From Nostocoides sp. (lineage in GTDB: Bacteria > Actinomycetota > Actinomycetes > Actinomycetales > Dermatophilaceae), in the NCBI GenBank assembly GCA_025929465.1, contig JAICMC010000002.1:1-43699 (forward strand): a stretch of DNA of 43,699 bases, in the 5' to 3' direction. The position numbers and the translations under genes are program-made. A model generated the notes under the pieces. That model was not told the origin of the DNA and ran no database searches. It worked only from the letters and a program-made list of their open reading frames with translations. Below, piece after piece: positions 32,652 to 41,076 of this stretch; the first letter of the stretch is position 1, and the number at the start of each line of letters is the position of its first letter.

Positions 32652-33787
32652 TTCGCCGCCAGGGCGGCATACAGCTGGTCGGGCGCGACGGCACCGACGG
32701 CGACCCGGCCGTCATCGGTGAGGACCGCGGAGAACAGCGTGCCGGAGAGCAGGTGGCCCTTGCCCCAGGTGCCGGACACCGCGGGCAGCAGCCGCAGCAG
32801 GGTGTCGACCTGGCCGTTGCCCTGGCTGGCCGGGGCCTTGCCCGACAGGCCGGCGAGGACGTCGGCCGGGAGCTTGGCGACGACGACGGTCGACCAGCCG
32901 GTGCCGACGACAGTCGGTTCCACCGTGTCGCTGGCTGCCGAGGGCACCGTCGCCTCCGGCGTGGCGGAGGTCGCCTCCGGGACGTCCCCGTTCTTGACCG
33001 TCGTCCCCGGGGCCGGGGCGAAGGCGAACTGCCGCGCGTCCGGCCGGCCGAAGTCGACGGAGGTGAAACCGATCTCGAAGGCAGGCTTGGTGAGCTGGGT
33101 CGAGTAGACCTGCACCCGCAGCGGGACGCGCCTGACGCCATCGATGGCGATCCGCACCTGCGCCACCCGGGTGGTCCTGGCCTTGGGCGTGAGGACCAGC
33201 TCGTATGCCGGGCGGCCGGCAACCGTCGCGGTGCTCGACGTGGTCACCGACGTCGTCGTCCCGACCGCCTTGAGCACCTGCGCGGCAGCAGCGGCGGGCG
33301 TGGGCGGCAGCGTCGTCGGCAGCCCCGACGGGGTGGACGGTGCCGTGCCCGACTCGGGCGTCCGGGGGGGGAGGGTCCGCTTGGTGGCCGTCTTCGTGGC
33401 GCTGGACCAGGTCCACAGCGTGCGGCCGTTGCGGATGATGTCGGACTCGCCGTTCGTGCCGACGACGGCCAGGCGCTGCCGGTCCGGCCCGTCCACCCAC
33501 AGCCGCAGGGTGTGCGACCCGGAGACGAGCGACTGCAGGTCGGCGCTCCCGCTGCCGGCGCCGATCCCGGGCAGCGACGGCAGCCCCAGGTCGGCCGACT
33601 CGACGATGGTTCCGGAGAGGGTCGCCACGGTGGAGCTGCGGACGTCGGTCAGCAGCTGGCTCGCCGACCGCGGCGCCAGCCCCGAGTCGGCGCTGGCGCT
33701 CAGCGCATACGGGGTCACCGCAGCGACGGCCACCACCGCGACGGGTGCGATCCAGCGGGCCTTGGGGTGCGACGTCCAGAAGCTCAT
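32648..33787 (-). CDS. LolA/RseB-like exported protein
   Basis: 379 aa from ATG 33787. A signal or anchor helix lies at residues about 11-31 (WIAPVAVVAVAAVTPYALSASA), without a lipobox Cys. The exported region resembles the LolA/RseB-fold family: SASQLLTDVRSSTVATLSGTIVESADLGLP, HTLRLWVDGPDRQRLAV, DIIRNGRTLWTWSSATKTATKRT, and GFTSVDFGRPDARQFAFAPAPGTTV. A Thr/Pro/Ala-rich stretch sits in the middle. As the first gene of an ABC operon divergent from a two-component system, it may sense or carry a lipid or amphiphile. I do not know the substrate. Confidence 0.82.
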   Translation of the reverse strand: MSFWTSHPKARWIAPVAVVAVAAVTPYALSASADSGLAPRSASQLLTDVRSSTVATLSGTIVESADLGLPSLPGIGAGSGSADLQSLVSGSHTLRLWVDGPDRQRLAVVGTNGESDIIRNGRTLWTWSSATKTATKRTLPPRTPESGTAPSTPSGLPTTLPPTPAAAAAQVLKAVGTTTSVTTSSTATVAGRPAYELVLTPKARTTRVAQVRIAIDGVRRVPLRVQVYSTQLTKPAFEIGFTSVDFGRPDARQFAFAPAPGTTVKNGDVPEATSATPEATVPSAASDTVEPTVVGTGWSTVVVAKLPADVLAGLSGKAPASQGNGQVDTLLRLLPAVSGTWGKGHLLSGTLFSAVLTDDGRVAVGAVAPDQLYAALAAK

Positions 33788-33808
33788 GGCCCCATCGTCT
33801 CCCGGCGC

Positions 33809-33829
33809 GGCTGAGAGGGGGCTGAGAGG
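33809..33829. promoter_or_regulatory. Direct repeat with 11-bp spacing, candidate response regulator operator
   Basis: GGCTGAGAGG occurs twice, at 33809 and 33820, with 11 bp between starts. That spacing is typical of tandem sites for OmpR-family dimers. It lies in the 92-bp region between the LolA-like operon (minus) and the response regulator gene (plus), so one site could control both. Confidence 0.55.
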
Positions 33830-33879
33830 CCGGCGAAGCACGACGCAGCGGCCTGTCGTTTCCGTGGGATCGTGGAGCC

Positions 33880-34530
33880 GTGCGGGTGCTGCTGGTCGAG
33901 GACGAGCCGCGGATGGCTGCCGCCCTCGTGCGTGGCCTCGGCTCCGAGGGCTTCGTCGTCGAGCACGTGAGCGACGGCCTGGCGGGGCTGGAGGCTGCCA
34001 GGTTCGGGGACCACGACCTCGTCGTCCTGGACATCATGCTGCCCCGGCTCTCCGGGTACGAGGTGGTGCGAACGCTTCGGGCCGAAGGGAACTGGGTCCC
34101 GGTGCTCATCCTGTCGGCCAAGGACGGGGAGTACGACGAGGCCGACGGGCTCGACTGCGGCGCCGACGACTACCTCACCAAGCCGTTCTCCTTCGTGGTC
34201 CTCGTGGCACGGCTGCGGGCGCTGCTCCGGCGCGACCCGGTGCCACGCCCGGTGGCGCTCACGGTGGGGGGCCTGGTCATCGACCCGGGCGCGCAGCGGG
34301 TCACCGCCGACGGGGCCGAGGTGGTCCTGTCCGCCACCGAGTTCCGGCTGCTCGAGGCACTGGCCCGCGCCCACCCCGCCGTGCGCTCCAAGGAGCGGCT
34401 GCTCGACTCGGTGTGGGGTCCGGGAGCGGACGCCAACATCGTCGAGGTCTATGTCGGATACCTGCGCCGCAAGCTGGGGAGGAACCGGGTCGTCACGCTG
34501 CGCGGCCGCGGCTACCGGCTCGCGCCATGA
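33880..34530 (+). CDS. OmpR-family response regulator
   Basis: 216 aa from GTG 33880, with TGGAG upstream. Receiver domain with phosphoacceptor Asp51 (LVVLDIMLP), acidic pocket EDEP near residue 8 and the conserved Lys in LTKPFSF. The C-terminal winged helix runs from about residue 125 (VLSATEFRLLEALARAHPAVRSKERLLDSVWG ... VYVGYLRRKLG). Its stop overlaps the histidine kinase start in ATGA. Divergent from the LolA-like/ABC operon, with a candidate operator between. Confidence 0.95.
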   Translation: MRVLLVEDEPRMAAALVRGLGSEGFVVEHVSDGLAGLEAARFGDHDLVVLDIMLPRLSGYEVVRTLRAEGNWVPVLILSAKDGEYDEADGLDCGADDYLTKPFSFVVLVARLRALLRRDPVPRPVALTVGGLVIDPGAQRVTADGAEVVLSATEFRLLEALARAHPAVRSKERLLDSVWGPGADANIVEVYVGYLRRKLGRNRVVTLRGRGYRLAP

Positions 34531-35954
34531 CGTCCGGCTGGCGACAACGGCTCAGCCTGCGCGCCCGGCTCATGGTCGTCGGCCTGCTGGGCGTCGCCGG
34601 CGCCCTCGTCATCGGCGGGGTGGTCCTGGACGCGGTGCTCCTCACCTCCCTGTCCCGAACGGTCCACGGGGAGGTCCGGGCGAGCGCGCGGGAGGTCGCG
34701 GCCCTCGTCGACGCCGGCCGGCTCCCGGAGCCGGTGCCCGTGTCCGGGGCCGAGATCGTCCAGGTCCTCGACGCCGGCGGACACGTCGTCGGCGGGTCGC
34801 TCTCGGCGGACCGGCTCACCCCGCTCGTGACCGAAGCCGAGCGGCGCAGGGCCGTCGCAGGGGAGACGCTCGTCGTGCCGGGCAACCGGGCCGGGCTCAG
34901 CGGGCAGCTCCAGGTCGCGGCCGTCGAAGCCGGCCCCAGGACCGCTCGTGTCACCGTGGTCGCGGCCACGTCCACCTCGACGATCGAGCAGAGCGGACAC
35001 ACCTTGCGGCTGCTCCTGCTCGGCCTGCTCCCGGTCATGCTGCTCGTCCTCGGGCTCGTGGCCTGGCGGGTCATCGGGGCGGCCCTCGCGCCGGTGGAGT
35101 CGCTCCGTCGGGGGGCCGAGCGGATCGACGAGGCCTCCGCCGACGACGAACGGCTGCCGGTGCCCCCGACCCGCGACGAGATCGCCGCGCTCGCCACCAC
35201 CCTCAACGAGATGCTCGCCCGGGTGGCCGGCGCCCGACGCACCCAGCGGGCCTTCGTCGCCGACGCCGCCCACGAGCTGCGCAGCCCACTGGCCAGCATG
35301 CGCACCCAGCTCGAGGTCGCCCAGCACCTCGGCGACCGCAGCGACCTGACGGTCGGTCTGCTCGCCGAGGTGGAGCGGCTGAGCAGCCTGGTCGAGGACC
35401 TGCTTCTCCTGGCCCGCAGCACCGACACCCCGCCGGTCGGTGGGCGCGCGACCAGCCTCCTCGCGACCGTCCTGCGCGCGGTGGTGGACCGGCAGGAGTC
35501 GGCGCGCGCGCCGGTCCGGCTGGACCTCGGCGCGGGAGTGGGCACCGTGGACTCGACGACCGCGGTCGCGATGGACGACCGTGACCTGACCCGCGCCCTG
35601 ACCAACCTCGTCGACAACGCCGTCCGGCACGCGACGTCGAGGGTCGAGGTGTCCGCCTCTGTCGCAGGCAGGTTGGCCCGCATCGTCGTGGTGGACGACG
35701 GTGCCGGCATCCCCGCTGGGGACCGGGAACGGGTCTTCGACCGGTTCACGCGGCTCGATGACGCCCGCGACCGGGACAGCGGCGGCACGGGGCTGGGCCT
35801 GGCCATCACCCGCCAGCTGCTGACCCGGGCCGGAGGCTCGGTGACCCTCGGCGACCGGGGTACCGGCTCCGGTCTGGCGGTCACCCTCACCGTCCCCCTG
35901 GCTCAGCCCACCCATCCAGGCGCGGATCCGGCGACCCGGGCCCCAGCCCGCTGA
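34527..35954 (+). CDS. Sensor histidine kinase
   Basis: 475 aa from ATG 34527. Two membrane helices (residues 15-40 and 159-183) flank a ~115-residue extracytoplasmic sensor. A HAMP domain follows, then the phosphoacceptor His249 in FVADAAHELRSPLASMRTQLE. ATPase boxes are N (LTNLVDNAVRHA), G1 (VVDDGAGIP), F (FDRFTRLDDARDRDSGGTG) and G2 (GLGLAI). Partner of the response regulator immediately upstream. Confidence 0.95.
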   Translation: MTSGWRQRLSLRARLMVVGLLGVAGALVIGGVVLDAVLLTSLSRTVHGEVRASAREVAALVDAGRLPEPVPVSGAEIVQVLDAGGHVVGGSLSADRLTPLVTEAERRRAVAGETLVVPGNRAGLSGQLQVAAVEAGPRTARVTVVAATSTSTIEQSGHTLRLLLLGLLPVMLLVLGLVAWRVIGAALAPVESLRRGAERIDEASADDERLPVPPTRDEIAALATTLNEMLARVAGARRTQRAFVADAAHELRSPLASMRTQLEVAQHLGDRSDLTVGLLAEVERLSSLVEDLLLLARSTDTPPVGGRATSLLATVLRAVVDRQESARAPVRLDLGAGVGTVDSTTAVAMDDRDLTRALTNLVDNAVRHATSRVEVSASVAGRLARIVVVDDGAGIPAGDRERVFDRFTRLDDARDRDSGGTGLGLAITRQLLTRAGGSVTLGDRGTGSGLAVTLTVPLAQPTHPGADPATRAPAR

Positions 35955-35963
35955 GGCCGGCGT

Positions 35964-35978
35964 GGCCCCATCGGGGCC
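35964..35978 (+). terminator. Hairpin after the two-component operon
   Basis: GGCCCC-ATC-GGGGCC is a perfect 6-bp stem with a 3-nt loop, 9 bp after the kinase stop codon. There is no T-tract, but GC-rich actinobacterial terminators often lack one. Confidence 0.4.
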
Positions 35979-36137
35979 GGTAGTCAGTTCGGCCAGGTTT
36001 GCCCGCGGCCCCTTGCCGGGCAGGTCGGGGGTTGCTGGACTGAGCAGCTTCAGCATCCACCTCGCATGGTCATCGGGGCCCGTCGCAGGCCCTGGAGAGG
36101 TGACCTTCGCGGGGAACCGGCCGAGAGGGACCGACCC

Positions 36138-39100
36138 ATGCCCGCAACCCAGATCGCCAGCCTGCGCCTCACGCCCGAACGGGCCCGCCCCGGTGAGTCG
36201 GTGCTCGTCGAGGCCCTGGACAGCGACGGAGGGCTGGTCCAGGACACCGACGTGCTCATCAACGGTGTCCGCGGCTCCCGCCAGTACGTCCAGTTCGACG
36301 CCATCGGGCAGTACGAGGTCCAGGCCGTGGCGGGAGCACCCGGCTCCTTGTCGGGGCAGACTGCGTCGCTCACCGTGGCGCACGACGACCTCGCCGAAGG
36401 GACTGTCCCCGCACGGTTCCCGATGCTGCGGGCCCGTCGCCCGGCCGCCGCCCGCACGGCATACTCGATCGTCTTCAACGCCCAGGACACCGACGCCTAC
36501 ACGGCCCGGCTCGCCCGGGCGTTCGGCGACGAGGGCATCGACCAGGACACCCTCACCCACGCGACCACGGTCACCTCCTGGACGTGGGACTTCGGGAACG
36601 GCGAGACCGTGCAGACCAGCTCGCCGGAGATCGAGTACGACTTCGAGGCACGCCTCGCCGTCGACGAGGAGCACCAGCTGTTCGACGTCGCCTGCCAGCT
36701 CGTCATGGCCGACGGGTCGACGTCGAGCGTCACCCGCACGCTCTCGGTGGTCAACGCGTATGCCGTGTGCCGGGCCCGTGGGGTCCTCGCGCCTCCGGTG
36801 ACGGCCGTCTCACCGGCGAAGAAGGTGCTCAAGGCCTACCAGGCCACGGCGGTGGTCCGGAACCCGGAAGCCTTCGCCGTGACGCTCACCTCGCGCCGCT
36901 TCCAGTGGGGGGATGCGGAGTCCGAGAAGACGACCGCGCTGACCGCGCTGGACCAGCCCGTCGTCATCCCGGCAGCGTCCAGCGTCACCCTGTCCGTGGG
37001 CGTCGGCTTCGACGTCGTCCCGGCCAGCGTGCGCTCCTTCGGCGTGCTCTGGCTCGGCACCGACGAGCAGGGCCGGGTCGTGCACATCGAGACGACGTTC
37101 GACGTGCCCCTCCCCGACCACCGCACCCTGGGGGCGCGGTGGGGGCAGATCGCGATGACCCGGATGCTGGCCCAGGGGCTCGAGGACGTCCGGCGGGTCA
37201 CCGGTGTGGAGGAGGTCGTCCACCCTCCCGACACGGACATCGTCGACGCGGTCGGCCGGCTGCACGAGCGGGGCGGCATCGGCGACCTGTTGGTCCACCA
37301 CGACGACGGGGGAGTCATCCGGGAGGGGCTGGGCAGGGTCCGGACCCGGCGCGAGGGGCTCAGCGGGCTGCGCGGCCAGGGCGAGCGGCTGGGTGGGCTG
37401 GCCCGGCGCGCCGGCGCGCAGGGGTTCGGGGAGGTCGGCTCCCCGCCGGCGCGGGCTCGCGCGATCGAGGCGGTCCGGCTGCAGCAGGGTGTCGACCTCG
37501 CAGCGCTCAGCGCCGTCGCTGTGCCGCAGGCACCCGTCGGCGCCAACGCCCGGATCGTCGACTCGCTCTCGACCCTGCTCGCCGACGACGACCTGGCATC
37601 GGTGCTGACCCAGGGCGCCTTGGCCGGCGGCGAGGCCGGCCGGGGCCGGGTGCTGCTCTCCACGTCGCTGATGGACCTCAGCGGGTGGGCCGCCACGCTC
37701 CAGGCAGCCCTGGCCGCTCCGGACGAGGGGAAGGTGTGCGACCCGGACAACCTGCCGGAGGACGCGGGCGAGGACTGGGCCTGCCAGATCGTCCCCAAGG
37801 GCGACGGGAGCCCGGAGATGGTGCAGTGGCACCGGCCGGCCCGCTTCCTCAACGCCCGCAAGGGCGACCTCGTCCTGGCCCCGGGTGGTCCGGCCGGCTT
37901 CATCGGCGGACTGCTCGGCCAGGTGTTCCCGCCGCAGCGGTACGCGCACATGGGGATCATGACCCGCAACCACGACATGGTGACCCACTGCACCTTCGCC
38001 GAGGAGCGGCTCAAGGACCACCCGAACGGCAGCATCGACCTGGGCCCGTTCGGCTCGGAGCCGGCACCCACCGACGGGTTCGAGCCCGACGTGCTGCGCT
38101 ACGGCTGGCCCGGCACGATCACCCAGTGGGTGGGCGGAGCCACCGACACCGGACGGCTCGCCGACCCGGCCGCCGTGGCCGACCCCACCGCGGTCATCCC
38201 CGGTGCCGACGTCGTCGAGGTCGACGCGACGGACCCGGACGGCAAGGTCTACAAGCTGGCCCCGTTCGACCGCTACCCCAAGGTCTCCTTCTCCGAGGAG
38301 TCCTGGCAGGTGGTCCCACCGATCGTCATCAAGCCGAACCCCGCGCTGGAGACGGCCGAAGTGCGTCAGGCGCTGCACCGGCTGGCCGACGCCTGCCGTC
38401 AGGACACCGGCCGGACGCACTACAGCTTCTTCGCCTACTCCGACGCCCGCAAGGCGCTCACCGACACCTCGACGGTGGCCGGCGCCTGGCACGAGGGCAC
38501 CTACCCGGCAGTCTGCTCCTCGTTCATCTGGGCGGTCGCCCGCCGGCTCGGGCTCCAGCTCGAGGGACCCGGTGGCCTGGCCCGCCCGCAGGACCTCGAG
38601 ATCACCGACGCACCAGCGGTCGAGGTGGGTGACAACACGCCGGACGGTCTGTACCTCTACCGCGAGGACGAGCGGACCAAGGCCGCGCACTGGTTCCACG
38701 AGCGGGTGCACACCGAGGTCCTGGACAACGTCAGGGGCAAGGTCAAGGAGAAGATCGGGGACGTCGGCAGGTTCGACGACCTGCTGGGCGGCATCATCAA
38801 CGCCCTGTCCGACATGGCCGACGACGTGGCCAACCAGATGTGCAACGCCTTCGCCTCGGACTGGTGCGACACCGACGCCAAGGACTCCGACCGCTGGTCC
38901 TCCCCGGGGACGGGGATCGCGGTCAGCCCGGACGACACGATGCGGTGGGACGGCCCCGACACGGGGGGCCTGTTCGGGTACGCCGTACCCGCGGTCTATG
39001 CACCCCCCACCGTCGAGGAGGGGCCCAGGTACGCCTGGCACTTCGCCCCCACGAAGGGAACCGTGCACGGCGTCGTCCGCGCTGACGGGGTTCCGCGTCG

Positions 39101-39782
39101 TGGCGCGCTCGTCCAGGTGAACGACTCCGCCTGGGGCACCACCCACACCGGCGCCGACGGCAGCTACCGGCTGACGCGGGTGCCGTTCGGCCGGTACCAG
39201 GTCAAGGCCCAGTACGACCGCGGCGACGGAGCCCTCTACAACGCCTCGCAGACGATCGACCTGGAGCAGGTCGACCAGGTCGTCGACTTCGGACTCTCCC
39301 AGCCGCGTGAGGCCAACCGGCTGATGTCGGTCACCGGCTCGCACTACTACATGAAGTACTACGTCGTCGGCCGTAACCCGCGCACCGAACCGGCCTACCC
39401 GTTCGGGTTCACCCGTGGCGTGACGCCGGTTCCGGACTCGATGCGGGCCACCGCGTTCACCGGCAGCGACTTCCACGGGATCTTCGGGGTGTCCTCGTTC
39501 CTGTTCAGCTGGCTGTCGGGTGGGACGGTCCAGTGGGCGGTCAACTGGAGCGTCTGCCAGGACCAGGCCCTCGCCGACCAGGTGGCACATGCCCTGACCG
39601 ACGTGGCCGACGACCTCAGCTTCGGCTTCGTCCCCTCGCTGTTCGGCAGCGAGGTCAAGGGTCAGGACATGCGAACCGGCGTCCTGGCTCCCGGCGAGGT
39701 GGCGCAGGACTCGATCCGGATCGGCCCGGACGACCGGACCACGGGCCTGCTCACGTTCCGGCTGGAGAACCTCCAGCTGTGA
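36138..39782 (+). CDS. Giant multidomain protein with PKD and permuted NlpC/P60-like domains
   Basis: 1214 aa from ATG 36138, preceded by GAGAGGGA; the track's 36066 start adds 24 residues. No signal peptide or membrane helix is visible. Domains in order: an Ig-like N-terminal domain (to about 90), a PKD-like domain near 140-215 (TSWTWDFGNGETVQTSSPEIEYDFE), a further beta domain, a helical coil-rich region near 360-500, a permuted papain-like (YiiX/NlpC-P60 type) domain with RKGDLVLAPGG, likely catalytic His near 603 (YAHMGIMT) and likely Cys near 793 (YPAVCSSFIWA), a carboxypeptidase-regulatory-like domain near 974-1055 and an unknown C-terminal domain. Possible roles are a secreted effector or a conflict protein; none is proven. 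Confidence 0.82.
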   Translation: MPATQIASLRLTPERARPGESVLVEALDSDGGLVQDTDVLINGVRGSRQYVQFDAIGQYEVQAVAGAPGSLSGQTASLTVAHDDLAEGTVPARFPMLRARRPAAARTAYSIVFNAQDTDAYTARLARAFGDEGIDQDTLTHATTVTSWTWDFGNGETVQTSSPEIEYDFEARLAVDEEHQLFDVACQLVMADGSTSSVTRTLSVVNAYAVCRARGVLAPPVTAVSPAKKVLKAYQATAVVRNPEAFAVTLTSRRFQWGDAESEKTTALTALDQPVVIPAASSVTLSVGVGFDVVPASVRSFGVLWLGTDEQGRVVHIETTFDVPLPDHRTLGARWGQIAMTRMLAQGLEDVRRVTGVEEVVHPPDTDIVDAVGRLHERGGIGDLLVHHDDGGVIREGLGRVRTRREGLSGLRGQGERLGGLARRAGAQGFGEVGSPPARARAIEAVRLQQGVDLAALSAVAVPQAPVGANARIVDSLSTLLADDDLASVLTQGALAGGEAGRGRVLLSTSLMDLSGWAATLQAALAAPDEGKVCDPDNLPEDAGEDWACQIVPKGDGSPEMVQWHRPARFLNARKGDLVLAPGGPAGFIGGLLGQVFPPQRYAHMGIMTRNHDMVTHCTFAEERLKDHPNGSIDLGPFGSEPAPTDGFEPDVLRYGWPGTITQWVGGATDTGRLADPAAVADPTAVIPGADVVEVDATDPDGKVYKLAPFDRYPKVSFSEESWQVVPPIVIKPNPALETAEVRQALHRLADACRQDTGRTHYSFFAYSDARKALTDTSTVAGAWHEGTYPAVCSSFIWAVARRLGLQLEGPGGLARPQDLEITDAPAVEVGDNTPDGLYLYREDERTKAAHWFHERVHTEVLDNVRGKVKEKIGDVGRFDDLLGGIINALSDMADDVANQMCNAFASDWCDTDAKDSDRWSSPGTGIAVSPDDTMRWDGPDTGGLFGYAVPAVYAPPTVEEGPRYAWHFAPTKGTVHGVVRADGVPRRGALVQVNDSAWGTTHTGADGSYRLTRVPFGRYQVKAQYDRGDGALYNASQTIDLEQVDQVVDFGLSQPREANRLMSVTGSHYYMKYYVVGRNPRTEPAYPFGFTRGVTPVPDSMRATAFTGSDFHGIFGVSSFLFSWLSGGTVQWAVNWSVCQDQALADQVAHALTDVADDLSFGFVPSLFGSEVKGQDMRTGVLAPGEVAQDSIRIGPDDRTTGLLTFRLENLQL

Positions 39783-40926
39783 CCTCCGCCGGGCCGGACG
39801 CCGACGCGATCCGGCCCACCCGAGGGGACAGCACCGCGGTCACCGTCACGGTGAGCAGTGCGCTCAGCAGCAGCGCGGTGTCCTCTCCGGGCCGGAGCAC
39901 CCCGAGGGTCGTGCCGAGGGTCGCTGCGGCGACCGGGACGCCGAGCTGCGCCGAGGTGAGGACGGCGACCTCCCACGGCTGCCCGGTCAGCGCCATCAGC
40001 CCGTGCACGGCCGCCGCGGCCAGCCCGAGGGCGAGGCCGAGGACGACCGCCGACGGGTGCTCGGACAGCTGGCGCAGGTCGAGTGAGGCGCCGAGCCAGA
40101 CGAAGAAGATCGGGGCGAAGAGGCCCTCGGTCACGGCGAACACCTGGTTGCTGAGACGTCGCGGCTCCCCGACCCCGGCGAGGGCCAGACCCAGGACGAA
40201 GCCGGCGAGGAGCACCGACACGTGCATGACCGAGGCGATCGCCGCCAGCCCGAAGAGGATCGCCAACGTCGAGCGCAGCTCGACCGCCAGCCCCTGCTCC
40301 TCGGAGACGTCATGGACGCGGCGTCGGTCCCCTCGCCGCTCCAGGACCAGCAGCCCGACGAAGACGACGGCACCGGCTGCGAGGACGAGGACCGAACCGA
40401 GGGCGGCACGTCCCACGTGCCGTGGGTCGATGACGAGGGGCAGCAGCACGATGCACGCCGCGTCCGCCACGGCGATCTGCGGCACCATCTCCACGAGGGC
40501 GGTGCCGGACAGGGGTCTGCCGGCGAGCGACGGCATGATGAGCGACGCGGACGAGGAGGTGATCAGCACGGCATACAGCGCCGTGTGGCTGGTCCCGAAG
40601 ACCGTCGCGAGCAGCAGCGCCACCGGCACCGAGACGACTCCTATGCCGGCTGCCCGGGCAAGCCCGCGGACCGCCCCGGACCGCAGGGCGGGGTCACGCA
40701 CCGGGACGTGCGAGCCCACGACGAGCATGACGAGCGCGAACCCCACCTGCGCGAGGAAGCCGAACGTGGAGTTGGCGCTGTCCAGCACTCGAAAGCCGGT
40801 GGCGCCGAGGAGCACGCCGACGGCCAGCTCACCGATGACCACCGGGACGCGCGCCAGCCGCTGGACGGCGAGCATCGGCCCGACGAGCGCCACCGCGCAG
40901 ATGAGCGCCAGCTGCGCGAAGGTCAT
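39751..40926 (-). CDS. CPA2-family cation:proton antiporter
   Basis: 391 aa from ATG 40926. About twelve membrane helices of the Na+/H+ exchanger family (PF00999): VPVVIGELAVGVLLGATGFRVL, LAQVGFALVMLVVGSHV, TSSSASLIMPSLAG, EMVPQIAVADAACIVLLPLVI (the acidic ion-binding helix) and GLFAPIFFVWLGASLDL. No C-terminal TrkA-N or UspA domain. The last ~25 residues are low complexity and read antisense to the giant gene, overlapping it by 32 bp. Confidence 0.9.
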   Translation of the reverse strand: MTFAQLALICAVALVGPMLAVQRLARVPVVIGELAVGVLLGATGFRVLDSANSTFGFLAQVGFALVMLVVGSHVPVRDPALRSGAVRGLARAAGIGVVSVPVALLLATVFGTSHTALYAVLITSSSASLIMPSLAGRPLSGTALVEMVPQIAVADAACIVLLPLVIDPRHVGRAALGSVLVLAAGAVVFVGLLVLERRGDRRRVHDVSEEQGLAVELRSTLAILFGLAAIASVMHVSVLLAGFVLGLALAGVGEPRRLSNQVFAVTEGLFAPIFFVWLGASLDLRQLSEHPSAVVLGLALGLAAAAVHGLMALTGQPWEVAVLTSAQLGVPVAAATLGTTLGVLRPGEDTALLLSALLTVTVTAVLSPRVGRIASASGPAEVTAGGSPAGT

Positions 40927-41064
40927 GGCAGGGTCGACGGGTCGAGGGTCGGGTGGCTGGGCATGCGCGCTCCTTCGCTGGTTACCGGCTCGGGCTCATC
41001 ATCGCGCGACCTGTGAATCGGATATGAGCAGCATCCCCGCGGTCCGCCGACCCTGATCGCGACG

Positions 41065-41070
41065 TAGATT
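41065..41070 (+). promoter_or_regulatory. Leaderless -10 element of the trypsin-like protease gene
   Basis: TAGATT fits TANNNT and ends 6 nt before ATG 41077 without a Shine-Dalgarno between, the same spacing as at 18932 and 28955. Confidence 0.5.
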
Positions 41071-41076
41071 CGTTCA

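Noticed and set aside
36810-39590. 926-aa minus-strand ORF opposite the giant protein
   Set aside because: Val/Asp/Gly/Arg-rich shadow frame; the plus strand has clear domains and catalytic motifs.
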